NCBI RefSeq assembly: GCF_014202435.1
Contig: NZ_JACHGU010000011.1
Location: 1-49,527 of the forward strand
Direction of reading: 5' to 3'
Source of the DNA: Pseudoxanthomonas broegbernensis
GTDB lineage: Bacteria; Pseudomonadota; Gammaproteobacteria; Xanthomonadales; Xanthomonadaceae
DNA length: 49,527 nt
In this document: positions 9,256 through 17,405 of the stretch, piece after piece
How positions within the stretch are numbered: the stretch's first letter is position 1
Layout of the letters: every line of letters begins with the position of its first letter
Made by a program: the position numbers and the translations under genes
Notes under the pieces: model-generated
What the model was told of the DNA's origin: nothing
The model's database searches: none
The model's input: only the letters and a program-made list of their open reading frames with translations

Positions 9256-9876
9256 ATGGACGGGCAAGAGAATACGGGTGCGAGCCTGGGGAAGAGGATC
9301 GACGACCTGAAGTGGTATGTGGGGGTTTTTTCCGGCTCGGTCGCCTTTCTCGTGGCGGGCCTGTCGGTGATCGTCGGCTTCAACCTGTCCTCCGAGCGCG
9401 CCTCCCTGCGCGACTTCAAGGAGGAGATCAGGACCGAGGTGAGGGAACGGCTGGGCAGCGGCGCGCAGCCTTCGCTGGACCTGATGACGCTGGAGCGCAA
9501 GCCCCTGGCAGGCGCCACGGTCGATGCGGCCATCCTGCGCAACGCCGGCAACTTCCCCCAGATCAGCTTCAGGTACGCGGTCGCCAATCGCGGACGAGGC
9601 AACAGCGGGGCGTTGTTCGCGCGCTACTACTCCACCGATATTCCCTTCACCGATCCCAATATCGACGATACCGAGTACGAGACCTCCACGTTCGTGGACG
9701 CGCTCAATTTCAGCCCGTCCACGCTTCCGGGCGGCGTGTCCATGCCGTACACGGCCAACCTGCGCGTTGCCGAGGGGTTCGTGCTGGGCGACGGGCCCGC
9801 ATCGGTGCGCATGAGGATCTATTACGCCGATGGCGAGACGGCGACGGCGGAATTCAGGCTGCGCGGCGCCCGGTAG
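9256..9876 (+). CDS. Membrane-anchored protein of unknown function
   Basis: 206 residues. After a short hydrophilic N terminus comes one membrane segment (about 22-44, VGVFSGSVAFLVAGLSVIVGF), then a charged helix (RASLRDFKEEIRTEVRERLG) and a mostly beta-rich domain of about 140 residues with no Cys. The likely topology is a single-pass inner-membrane protein with the C-terminal domain outside the cytoplasm. I do not recognise the family. It lies alone between alr and a converging gene, with its own -10 box. Start chosen for the ribosome site GGGGGCGGA. Confidence 0.7.
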   Translation: MDGQENTGASLGKRIDDLKWYVGVFSGSVAFLVAGLSVIVGFNLSSERASLRDFKEEIRTEVRERLGSGAQPSLDLMTLERKPLAGATVDAAILRNAGNFPQISFRYAVANRGRGNSGALFARYYSTDIPFTDPNIDDTEYETSTFVDALNFSPSTLPGGVSMPYTANLRVAEGFVLGDGPASVRMRIYYADGETATAEFRLRGAR

Positions 9877-9910
9877 GCGAGCGCCCGCGCCATCGGGCGG
9901 CGAGCCGGGC

Positions 9911-10534
9911 TCAGCGTCCGTCCTCCGGCGCCCGCGCCACCGGCAGGTGCCAGCCGTGGCGGATGGCCATGAAGCGCAGGCCGAAGCAGACCACCGCGCC
10001 GGCCGCCATCGCCGGGGTCTGCGGCAGCCCGGCGACGTGGGCCACGGCGACCACGCCGCCGCCGGCCAGGGCGGCCACCGCGTACAGTTCGGCCCGCAGC
10101 ACCACCGGGGTGCGAGCCACCAGCAGGTCGCGGGCGATGCCGCCGCCGATGCCGCTGATCATGCCCAGCAGGACCGCGGCGAACGGCGACAGCCCGAACG
10201 CCAGCGCCTTGCCGGTGCCCAGCACCGCGAACAGCGCCAGTCCGGCCGCGTCGAACAGTTGCACCGGGTTGCGCATGTGCTCGATCGACTGGTGGCGGTA
10301 GAAGGTGAGCACGCCGGCGACCATCGCCGTGGCCAGGTAGCGCCAGTCGGCCAGCGCGGCCGGCGGCTGCGCACCGATCATCACATCGCGCGCCAGGCCG
10401 CCGGACACCGCCGCCGCGCACGACAGCACCAGCACCCCGAAGAAATCCAGGCGATGGCGCACCGCCAGGGTGCCGCCGCTGAGCGCGAACACGAAGGTGC
10501 CGATGAGATCGAACAGCAGCACGAGGAAGGACAC
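9911..10534 (-). CDS. TRIC-family (UPF0126/YicG) membrane protein
   Basis: 207 residues with seven hydrophobic segments arranged as two repeated triple-helix units plus one. Each repeat carries the family signature: GTFVFALSGG with GGLARDVMIG, and GTGKALAFG with GIGGGIARDLL. Bacterial TRIC homologues form trimeric monovalent cation channels, though the natural role of YicG-type members is unclear. An older proposal of glycine transport exists for some relatives. The start is GTG at 10534. It converges with the gene before it and runs in the same direction as prpF, which ends 66 bases upstream. Confidence 0.85.
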   Translation of the reverse strand: MSFLVLLFDLIGTFVFALSGGTLAVRHRLDFFGVLVLSCAAAVSGGLARDVMIGAQPPAALADWRYLATAMVAGVLTFYRHQSIEHMRNPVQLFDAAGLALFAVLGTGKALAFGLSPFAAVLLGMISGIGGGIARDLLVARTPVVLRAELYAVAALAGGGVVAVAHVAGLPQTPAMAAGAVVCFGLRFMAIRHGWHLPVARAPEDGR

Positions 10535-10600
10535 GGCGCGGCACGGGTTGCGGAGGTGGTGCAGAGCATCGCAGTCCCGCGCGTGGTTGTCATGCGGTTC

Positions 10601-11794
10601 CTACAAGGGCAGGGTATCGGCGGGGACGCGCACCGTGCCTTCCATCAGGGTCCGTGCGCTGCGGCTCATCACCGCCTTCGTGACGCTCCACCGGCCGTCG
10701 ATCCGCGCCACCGTCGCACCTACCCGCAACGTGCCGGACGGATGGCCGAAGCGCACCGACGTACGCTCGCCGCCGCCGGCGGCACGGTTGACCAGCGTGC
10801 CCGGGATCGCGGCGGCGGCGGCGATGGCCACCGAGGCGGTGCCCATCATCGCGTGGTGCAGCCTGCCCATCGACAGCGCGCGCACGTTGAGGTCGATGCC
10901 GGCGGCGGCCACGCGCTTGCCGCCGCTGGATACGTAGTCCTCCGGCGGTGCGACGAAGGCGACCTTCGGCGTGTGCTGGCGGGCGGCCGCCTCCCGCGGC
11001 GAGCCGATCAGGCCCATGCGCAGCGCGCCGGCCACGCGGATGGCCTCGAACCTGGCCAGGGCCACCGGGTCGTCGTTGATCGCAGGCTGCAGTTCGGTGC
11101 CGTCGCAGCCGATGTCCCGGGCATCCACGAACACCGTGGGGATGCCGGCGTCGATCAGCGTCGCCCGCAGGGGGCCGATGCCCGGCACGTCCAGTTCGTC
11201 GACCAGGTTGCCGGTGGGGAACATCGCCCCGCCGCCCTCGCCGGCATCGGCGGGGTCGACGAACTCCAGCACGATCTCCGCCGCCGGGAAGGCCACGCCG
11301 TCCAGCTCGAAATCGCCGTCTTCCTGCACCTGGCCGTCGTGCACCGGCACGTGCGCGACGATCGTCTTGCCGATGTTGGCCTGCCAGATGCGCACGATGC
11401 AGAGACCGTCGCGCGGCACGCGCGCGGCATCGACCAGGCCGTTGGCGACGGCGAACGGCCCTACCGCCGCGGACAGGTTGCCGCAGTTGCCGCTCCAGTC
11501 CACGAACGCGGCCTCAATGGCGACCTGCCCGTACAGGTAGTCCACGTCGTGGCCGGGCACCGACGCCGGGGAGACGATCACGCACTTGCTGGTGCTCGAC
11601 GTCGCCCCGCCCATGCCGTCGGTGTGCTTGCCGTAGGGATCGGGACTGCCGATCGCCCGCAGCAGCAGCGCGTCGCGCGCCGCGCCGGGCGTGCGCGCCG
11701 CCTCGGGCAGGTCCTCCAGGCGGAAGAACACGCCCTTGGAAGTGCCGCCGCGCATGTAGGTGGCCGGGATGCGGAGCTGGGGCCGGTGGGACAT
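10601..11794 (-). CDS. prpF: 2-methylaconitate cis-trans isomerase PrpF
   Basis: 397 residues of the diaminopimelate epimerase fold. PrpF works with AcnD in the methylcitrate cycle for propionate. AcnD dehydrates 2-methylcitrate, and PrpF isomerises the 2-methylaconitate product for the next step. Visible family segments are YMRGGTSKGVFF at the N terminus, SGNCGNL with the conserved Cys and GRLHHAMMGT near the C terminus. It follows acnD on the same strand, but an SRPBCC gene and a small hairpin separate the two. prpB and prpC are not in the window, so the cycle must be completed from elsewhere. Confidence 0.93.
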   Translation of the reverse strand: MSHRPQLRIPATYMRGGTSKGVFFRLEDLPEAARTPGAARDALLLRAIGSPDPYGKHTDGMGGATSSTSKCVIVSPASVPGHDVDYLYGQVAIEAAFVDWSGNCGNLSAAVGPFAVANGLVDAARVPRDGLCIVRIWQANIGKTIVAHVPVHDGQVQEDGDFELDGVAFPAAEIVLEFVDPADAGEGGGAMFPTGNLVDELDVPGIGPLRATLIDAGIPTVFVDARDIGCDGTELQPAINDDPVALARFEAIRVAGALRMGLIGSPREAAARQHTPKVAFVAPPEDYVSSGGKRVAAAGIDLNVRALSMGRLHHAMMGTASVAIAAAAAIPGTLVNRAAGGGERTSVRFGHPSGTLRVGATVARIDGRWSVTKAVMSRSARTLMEGTVRVPADTLPL

Positions 11795-11842
11795 GGATGC
11801 CTCGTCGGTGGGGCCGGAACGGTGGGCCGATGTTTCCTGCGG

Positions 11843-11865
11843 GCCCCCTGCGGGCCGAAGGGGGC
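11843..11865 (-). terminator. Hairpin between the SRPBCC gene and prpF
   Basis: GCCCCCT (11843-11849) pairs with AGGGGGC (11859-11865) across a 9-base loop. There is no T run on the minus strand, so it is more likely an intercistronic hairpin or processing site than a full stop. Confidence 0.3.
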
Positions 11866-11879
11866 GCGGCGGCCCAAGC

Positions 11880-12326
11880 TCAGGCGTCGGGGATTTCCGG
11901 TTCGACCAGCAGGGCCAGCAACGCCAGCGATTCCTGCCAGCCCTGGTAGCAGGAATCCAGCGGGATCGCGTCGGGAATGCCTTCCTGCACGATCCGCAGC
12001 ACGGTACCGGCGATGCTGGGTTCGAGCGTCACCGTCACCTGCATGTCGCCGGCCAGGCCGGAGTCCTCGAAGCGGTCGGTGTACGCGATGCGCTGGTTTG
12101 GCACCAGGTCGGTATAGGTGCCGCCGAAGACGTGGCCGGACCCGGTGCCGAGGTTGGCGAAGGACATGCGGTAGCCGCCGCCGATCCGTGCGTCCATGGC
12201 GTGGACCTTGCCGGTGAAGCCGTGCGGCGGCAGCCACTTCGCCATGGCGTCCGGATCGAGGAAGGCCCGGTAGACGCGCGCCGGCGGGGCGCGCAGGACT
12301 CGGTGCAGGGTGACGGTGCTGGGCAT
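11880..12326 (-). CDS. SRPBCC (AHSA1-like) domain protein
   Basis: 148 residues of the START-like AHSA1/activator of Hsp90 homologue fold that binds hydrophobic ligands. Recognisable are RAPPARVYRAFLDPDAMAKWLPP at the N terminus, GGGYRMSF, GTYTDLVPNQRIAYTDRFED and the C-terminal GWQESLALL helix. Function of individual members is unknown. It lies between acnD and prpF in the same direction, with 47 bases to acnD, so it is probably co-transcribed. That placement is not the standard prp order and may reflect a role with acyl substrates or simple insertion. Confidence 0.85.
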   Translation of the reverse strand: MPSTVTLHRVLRAPPARVYRAFLDPDAMAKWLPPHGFTGKVHAMDARIGGGYRMSFANLGTGSGHVFGGTYTDLVPNQRIAYTDRFEDSGLAGDMQVTVTLEPSIAGTVLRIVQEGIPDAIPLDSCYQGWQESLALLALLVEPEIPDA

Positions 12327-12373
12327 GGGGGCGTCCGGTGGTGGAGGGAAACCGCGTGGTAGCGCCGTGCGCG

Positions 12374-14980
12374 TTACGCCGCCGTCGACGCGAGGAAATC
12401 CTGGGCGAAGCGCTGCAGCACGCCGCCGGCCTCGTAGATCAGCAATTCCTCGTCCGACTCCAGGCGGCAGGCGACCGGCGCTTGCAGCGTCGTGCCGTCG
12501 CGGCGATGGATGACCAGGGCCAGTTCCGCGCCGGGGGCGGGCGTGCCGGCCACGTCGAAGGTCTCGCTGCCGTCGATGCCGAAGCTGTGCCGGTCCTGGC
12601 CCGGCTTGAACTCCAGCGGCAGCACGCCCATGCCGATCAGGTTGGTGCGGTGGATGCGCTCGAAGCCCTCGGCCACGATCGCCTCCACGCCGGCCAGGCG
12701 CACGCCCTTGGCCGCCCAGTCGCGCGAGCTGCCCTGGCCGTAGTCGGCGCCGGCGACGATGATCAGCGGCTGCTTGCGCTGCATGTAGGCCTCGATCGCC
12801 TCCCACATGCGCATCACCTCGCCCTCCGGCTCCAGCCGCGCCAGCGAGCCCTGCCTCGCTTCGCCGTCCACCGCCGCCATCTCGTTGACCAGCTTGGGGT
12901 TGGCGAAGGTCGCGCGCTGCGCGGTGAGGTGGTCGCCGCGGTGGGTGGCGTAGGAGTTGAAGTCCTCTTCCGGCAGGCCCATCCGCGCCAGGTATTCGCC
13001 GGCGGCGCTGGTGGGCAGGATCGCGTTGGAGGGCGAGAGGTGGTCGGTGGTGATGTTGTCGCCCAGCACCGCCAGCGCGCGCATGCCGCGCAGCGTGCGC
13101 GCGCCGGCCAGCGCGCCTTCCCAGTACGGCGGGCGGCGGATGTAGGTGCTCGCCGGGCGCCAGTCGTACAGCGGGGCGACCGCGGGCCCGTGCTCCACGC
13201 GCACCTCGAACATCGGCCCGTAGACCTGGCGGAAGTGCTCGGGCTTGACGCTGGCCTCGACGATGGCGTCGATCTCCGCGTCGGTGGGCCAGATGTCCTT
13301 GAGCGTGACCGGGTTGCCTTGCGCGTCCAGGCCCAGGGCGTCCTTCTCGATGTCGAAGCGCACGGTGCCGGCGATGGCGTAGGCGATCACCAGCGGCGGC
13401 GAGGCCAGGAACGCCTGCTTGGCGTGGGGGTGGATGCGGCCGTCGAAGTTGCGGTTGCCCGACAGCACCGCCACCGCGTACAGGTCGCGCTCGACGATCT
13501 CGCGCTGGATCGCCGGGTCCAGCGCGCCGCTCATGCCGTTGCAGGTGGTGCAGGCGAAGCCGACGATGCCGAAGCCCAGCTTCTCCAGTTCCGGCAGCAG
13601 CCCCGCTTCCTCCAGGTACAGTTGCACCGCGCGCGAGCCGGGCGCCAGCGAGGTCTTCACCCACGGCTTGCCCGCCAGCCCCCGGGCGTTGGCGTTGCGC
13701 GCCAGCAGCCCGGCGGCGATCACGTTGCGCGGGTTGGAGGTGTTGGTGCAACTGGTGATGGCGGCGATGATCACCGCGCCGTCGGGCATCAGGCCCCGCG
13801 CTTCCTGCGCGCGGGCCTCGTCCAGGCCCATCGCGATGCCGCGCTCGGCCAGCGCGCTGGTCGGCAGGCGCCGGTGCGGGTTGGACGGGCCGGCCATGTT
13901 GCGCACCACCGAGGACAGGTCGAATTCCAGCACCCGCTCGTACTGTGCGCCGGCCAGGTCGCCGGCCCACAGCCCGGCGGCCTTGGCGTAGGTCTCCACC
14001 AGCGCGACCTGGGCGTCCTCGCGCCCGGTCAGGCGCAGGTAGTCCAGGGTCTGGCCGTCGATGTAGAACAGCGCGGCGGTGGCGCCGTATTCCGGGCACA
14101 TGTTGGAGATGGTGGCGCGGTCGCCGATGGTCAGCGCCGCGGCGCCTTCGCCGAAGAATTCCAGGTAGTGGCCGACCACGCGCTCCCTGCGCAGGAACTC
14201 GGTCAGCGCCAGCACCACGTCGGTGGCGGTGATGCCTTCCCGCGGGCGGCCGTCCAGCCTCACCCCGGTGATCTGCGGCAGGCGCATCCACGAGGCGCGG
14301 CCCAGCATCACGCTCTCCGCCTCCAGCCCGCCCACGCCCACCGCGATCACGCCCAGCGCATCCACGTGCGGGGTGTGGCTGTCGGTGCCCACGCAGGTGT
14401 CGGGGAAGGCGACGCCGCCCAGGGTGTAGACCACCGGCGACATCTTCTCCAGGTTGATCTGGTGCATGATCCCGTTGCCCGGCGGGATCACCTCCACGTT
14501 GCGGAACGCGCGCCGGCTCCACTCGATGAAATCGAAGCGGTCGGCGTTGCGGCGGTCCTCGATGGCGCGGTTCTTGGCGAACGCGTCCGGGTCGTAGCCG
14601 CCGCACTCCACCGCCAGCGAGTGGTCCACGATCAACTGCACCGGCACCACCGGGTTGACCTGGGCCGGGTCGCCGCCCTGCGCGGCGATGGCGTCGCGCA
14701 GCCCGGCCAGGTCCACCAGCGCGGTCTGGCCGAGGATGTCGTGGCAGACCACGCGCACCGGGAACCAGGGGAAGTCCAGGTCGCGGCGGCGATCGACGAG
14801 CTGCAGCAGGTAGTCGCGCAGGCGCGCGGGGTCGGCGCGGCGCACCAGGTTCTCGGCATGCACGCGCGCGGTATAGGACAGGCCGGGCCAGGCGCCGGGA
14901 CGGAGCGCCTCGACCGCTTCGCGGGCGTCGAACCAGTCCAGGGCGGTGCCGGGCAGGGGCTTGCGGTGCAGTGTGTTCAT
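12374..14980 (-). CDS. acnD: Fe/S-dependent 2-methylisocitrate dehydratase AcnD
   Basis: Aconitase-superfamily enzyme of 868 residues, the usual length of AcnD. It dehydrates 2-methylcitrate in propionate catabolism and needs PrpF to give the right isomer. The 4Fe-4S ligands are the Cys in ITSCTNTSNPRN and the pair in ACTTCNGMSG. The C-terminal swivel domain begins near LAVLGDNITTDHLSPSNAI and carries GADYGQGSSRDWAAKG. AcnA is a close relative, but the neighbouring prpF and the LDWFDAREAV start favour AcnD. The upstream 230 bases hold its promoter. Confidence 0.92.
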   Translation of the reverse strand: MNTLHRKPLPGTALDWFDAREAVEALRPGAWPGLSYTARVHAENLVRRADPARLRDYLLQLVDRRRDLDFPWFPVRVVCHDILGQTALVDLAGLRDAIAAQGGDPAQVNPVVPVQLIVDHSLAVECGGYDPDAFAKNRAIEDRRNADRFDFIEWSRRAFRNVEVIPPGNGIMHQINLEKMSPVVYTLGGVAFPDTCVGTDSHTPHVDALGVIAVGVGGLEAESVMLGRASWMRLPQITGVRLDGRPREGITATDVVLALTEFLRRERVVGHYLEFFGEGAAALTIGDRATISNMCPEYGATAALFYIDGQTLDYLRLTGREDAQVALVETYAKAAGLWAGDLAGAQYERVLEFDLSSVVRNMAGPSNPHRRLPTSALAERGIAMGLDEARAQEARGLMPDGAVIIAAITSCTNTSNPRNVIAAGLLARNANARGLAGKPWVKTSLAPGSRAVQLYLEEAGLLPELEKLGFGIVGFACTTCNGMSGALDPAIQREIVERDLYAVAVLSGNRNFDGRIHPHAKQAFLASPPLVIAYAIAGTVRFDIEKDALGLDAQGNPVTLKDIWPTDAEIDAIVEASVKPEHFRQVYGPMFEVRVEHGPAVAPLYDWRPASTYIRRPPYWEGALAGARTLRGMRALAVLGDNITTDHLSPSNAILPTSAAGEYLARMGLPEEDFNSYATHRGDHLTAQRATFANPKLVNEMAAVDGEARQGSLARLEPEGEVMRMWEAIEAYMQRKQPLIIVAGADYGQGSSRDWAAKGVRLAGVEAIVAEGFERIHRTNLIGMGVLPLEFKPGQDRHSFGIDGSETFDVAGTPAPGAELALVIHRRDGTTLQAPVACRLESDEELLIYEAGGVLQRFAQDFLASTAA

Positions 14981-15210
14981 GGCGGGCGTCGGGCGCTGGC
15001 TTCGGCCCGGGCCGTCCGCCGCCGGCGACGATGCGCCGGCCTGCCGGACGCGCCGGGCGAGGAGGTGTGCACCGATTCTAGCGCCGGCCTTCCGCCTTGC
15101 CGCGCCTTGCGCCTGTCCGCCGGCTGAAAAGGCCGGCCGATCGCGGACACCTGTTGATGCCGGCGATCAACGCATCGCCGTTGCCGGGCGCGTTGCCGCG
15201 CGCGGCCGGC
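14981..15210. other. Intergenic region upstream of acnD
   Basis: This 230-base GC-rich spacer lies between the acnD start and the stop of the small HMA-like gene. It holds an imperfectly spaced dyad, GTTGAT-N7-ATCAAC at 15153-15171, which may be an operator for a prp regulator. No ORF was supported. Confidence 0.3.
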
Positions 15211-15444
15211 TCAGCCGCTGCAGCCGCCGCAGCACACCGAGGGCATGAGCTCGATGTCGGACACGGCCACCGGATGCCCGGCGGCGGCCAGGATCATGGC
15301 CAGTTCGAACGGCTGCGCGCAGGTGGCGATGCGCACGCGGCCGTCGGCGGCGTCCACGTCGACCAGGCCGGCCGGGTCCAGTTGCAGCAGGTGGTGCTCG
15401 ATGCCGTCGATTCGCGGGTTTCCGATGCGGATCTTGAATTCCAT
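15211..15444 (-). CDS. Small HMA-like protein without the CxxC motif, with a CCGGC tail
   Basis: 77 residues. The body follows the beta-alpha-beta pattern of heavy-metal-associated (HMA) copper chaperones: FKIRIGN, IEHHLLQLDPAGLVDVDAA, RVRIATC, ELAMILAAAGHPV. The metal loop that normally reads MTCxxC is here NPRIDG, with no cysteine. Instead the protein ends in SVCCGGCSG, a three-cysteine tail that could bind a metal. It is the last gene of the nirK block, 80 bases after azurin and behind a strong hairpin. A role in copper delivery to NirK or azurin is inference from context. It could also be a degenerate HMA domain with another role. Confidence 0.65.
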   Translation of the reverse strand: MEFKIRIGNPRIDGIEHHLLQLDPAGLVDVDAADGRVRIATCAQPFELAMILAAAGHPVAVSDIELMPSVCCGGCSG

Positions 15445-15492
15445 GAAGCGCCTCGCAGCGGGCCGGCATGGGGTGCGCGGCCGGAAAGGAAT

Positions 15493-15516
15493 CCCGCGCC
15501 GCCTGGGCGGCGCGGG
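15493..15516 (-). terminator. Hairpin terminator between azurin and the HMA-like gene
   Basis: CCCGCGCCGCC (15493-15503) is complementary to GGCGGCGCGGG (15506-15516), and on the minus strand it is followed by ATTCCTTTCC. It should end or strongly reduce transcription from the nirK operon before the HMA-like gene. Confidence 0.6.
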
Positions 15517-15524
15517 CGACGCGG

Positions 15525-15980
15525 TTACTTGGTGACGACCAGCTTGCCCTTCATCAGCGCCGAGTGGCCGGGGAAGCTGCAGAAGAAGCTGTAGTCGCCG
15601 CCAGCGGCGAGCTTCTTGCCCGGGAAGGTGATCTTGGTCTTCTCGCCGCCGCCGATGACGTGGGTGGCGGCGATCACGCGGGCGTCGTCCTTGGGCACGT
15701 AGTGGTTGGCGATGCCGGCCTTGATCGCGTCGCGGGCCACCGCGGCCAGGTCGGCGGTGGTGGTGACCACCACGTTGTGGCCCATGGCCGTGGCCGGCAG
15801 CTTGCCGGTGTGGACCAGCTCGATGGTGACGGTGGCGCAACTGGCCGAGACGGTCGCCTCCTTGAGGTCGAACTTCATCGCGTCGTCGCCCTTGAGCGAG
15901 AGGGTGCAGTTGCCGGCGGCCTGGGCCAGGCCGGCGGTGCCCAGCAGGGCCAGGGCGAGGAGGACACGGGTGATTTTCAT
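15525..15980 (-). CDS. azu: Azurin, periplasmic blue copper protein
   Basis: 151 residues. The signal peptide ends in AQAA at residue 22. With that cleavage the type 1 copper ligands take the classic azurin numbers: His46 in GHNVVV, Cys112 and His117 in FFCSFPGH, and Met121. Azurin carries single electrons in the periplasm and is an accepted donor to copper nitrite reductases. It lies behind sco in the nirK operon with a 45-base gap and a good ribosome site (AGGAGTCTCCCC) before ATG 15980. It is probably the direct electron donor to the NirK encoded here. Confidence 0.95.
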   Translation of the reverse strand: MKITRVLLALALLGTAGLAQAAGNCTLSLKGDDAMKFDLKEATVSASCATVTIELVHTGKLPATAMGHNVVVTTTADLAAVARDAIKAGIANHYVPKDDARVIAATHVIGGGEKTKITFPGKKLAAGGDYSFFCSFPGHSALMKGKLVVTK

Positions 15981-16025
15981 GAGGGGAGACTCCTTAGGGG
16001 TTGAGGGTGCAGGTGGAAGTATCGG

Positions 16026-16628
16026 TCAATCGCCGGCGAGGGCCTCGCGCACGTCCTCCAGGAAGGCCGGGTCCGGTGCGGCGCCGACGACTTCCGAGCG
16101 GGCCACGACGCGGCCTTCGGCGTCCAGCAGCACCAGCACGCTGGTGTGGTTGATGCTGCCGTCCTCGCGGAACCGGTAGCGTACGTCCAGCACGCTGGCG
16201 AGGGCGCGCACGTCCTCGGGCCGCGGCTGCAGGAAGCGCCAGTGCTCGCCGACGCGGTGGCGCTGCGCGACCTCGGCCAGGACCTGCGGGGTGTCGCGCG
16301 CCGGGTCCAGGCTGACCATGGCGACGTCCAGGCGCGCGCGCTGGGCGGCCGGCAGCCGCTTCTGCACGGCCTTGGCGTTCTCGATGATCAGCGGGCACAT
16401 CAGGTGGCAGTTGGCGTAGATCATCGACACCAGTTGCGGGCGGCCGCGCAGCGCGTCCCAGCGCAGGGCGTTGCCGTGCTGGTCGCTGAAGCCGGCCTGC
16501 AGGTGGTACAGCGACTGGCCGGGCAGTTCCCGCGCCGCCGCCGCGTCCGCGGCCGCATGCGCCTGCGGCGCGCCCGTGGCCGGGCCCAGGGCGGCGAGGA
16601 GGATGAAGGGGAGGACGGAGAACTTCAT
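16026..16628 (-). CDS. SCO1/SenC-family copper chaperone
   Basis: 200 residues with a signal peptide and a thioredoxin fold. The copper site is Cys74-x3-Cys78 (NCHLMCPL) with His161 in SINHTS, all intact. SCO proteins deliver copper to CuA of cytochrome oxidases, and relatives near denitrification genes are thought to serve copper enzymes of that pathway. The ATG at 16626-16628 overlaps the stop of the upstream nirV-like gene by four bases (ATGA), so the two are translationally coupled. Delivery to NirK or azurin is the natural reading. Confidence 0.93.
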   Translation of the reverse strand: MKFSVLPFILLAALGPATGAPQAHAAADAAAARELPGQSLYHLQAGFSDQHGNALRWDALRGRPQLVSMIYANCHLMCPLIIENAKAVQKRLPAAQRARLDVAMVSLDPARDTPQVLAEVAQRHRVGEHWRFLQPRPEDVRALASVLDVRYRFREDGSINHTSVLVLLDAEGRVVARSEVVGAAPDPAFLEDVREALAGD

Positions 16629-17398
16629 GGCTGGCTCCTTGCGCAGCGGAAACCGAGGTTGCCCAGCGTGGCGCCGGGCTGCAGCGCCGACAGCAGGACG
16701 AAACGCTTGACCACGCCGTAGTCGCCGCGGTCGTTGAAGGCCAGCGCGGTGGCGCCGCAGTACTTGAGCGGCTCGCCGTCGTCCTGGCCGCGGCGGTCGC
16801 CGTCGCCCAGCAGCGAGGCGAAGTCCTCGCTCCATTCCCAGGCGGCGCCGTGCAGGCCATGCACGCCCCAGGCGTTGGCCGGCGCGCCCGGAGCGGCGTC
16901 CAGCGCCCGGGGGGTGCCGTCGTCGATCTGGCGCATGCGCCAGGCCGGGTCGTGGCGGGCGTCGCGGCGGGTGGCGTCGGCGGCGGCGGCGTACTCCCAT
17001 TCCAGGAAGGTCGGCAGGCGCGCGCCCTGCGCGCGGCAGTAGGCGTCGGCCGCGTACCAGTTCACGTGTACCACCGGCGCGTCGGCGTCCACGGCGTCGC
17101 CGGGGGCGTCGGCGCGGGCCCAGTGGCCCAGGTGGCCGGGGCTGGAGAACACCGCCGGCACGCGCCCGCGCCGCCACTGGGGATGGGCCGCCACGAACGC
17201 GGCGAACTGCGCGTTGCTCACCGGCCGCTCCATCAGCAGGTAGGAGGCCACCGGCGTGTCGCCGGCGCCCTCCTCGAAGCGGACCGAGGAGCGGAACGGG
17301 CCGCCGGCGATTTCCCGGTACCCCGCTCCCGGGTCAGCGGCGCCGGCGAGGGCCGGCGCCAGGACCAGGACGAGCGCCAGTGGCAGCCTGCGTTCCAT
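16625..17398 (-). CDS. nirV: NirV-like SUMF1/formylglycine-generating-enzyme-fold protein
   Basis: 257 residues with a signal peptide (LPLALVLVLAPALAGA). The rest is the FGE-sulfatase fold, seen in PVSNAQFAAFVAAHP, VNWYAADAYCRAQGARLPT, EWEYAAAADA and the terminal LGNLGFRCARS. NirV proteins of this kind are encoded beside nirK in several denitrifiers and their exact job is unknown. Here the gene follows nirK after seven bases and overlaps sco. The two Cys of catalytic FGE enzymes are not evident as a pair, so sulfatase modification is unlikely. Confidence 0.85.
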   Translation of the reverse strand: MERRLPLALVLVLAPALAGAADPGAGYREIAGGPFRSSVRFEEGAGDTPVASYLLMERPVSNAQFAAFVAAHPQWRRGRVPAVFSSPGHLGHWARADAPGDAVDADAPVVHVNWYAADAYCRAQGARLPTFLEWEYAAAADATRRDARHDPAWRMRQIDDGTPRALDAAPGAPANAWGVHGLHGAAWEWSEDFASLLGDGDRRGQDDGEPLKYCGATALAFNDRGDYGVVKRFVLLSALQPGATLGNLGFRCARSQP

Positions 17399-17405
17399 TT
17401 CGATT

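Noticed and set aside
15153-15171. GTTGAT-N7-ATCAAC dyad as an FNR site for acnD or the HMA-like gene
   Set aside because: The half sites are right but FNR/DNR needs four bases between TTGAT and ATCAA, and here there are seven. It is kept only as an unassigned dyad.
16625-17398. NirV-like protein as an active formylglycine-generating enzyme
   Set aside because: No sulfatase lies nearby and the catalytic cysteine pair is not evident. Gene context supports the NirV role.
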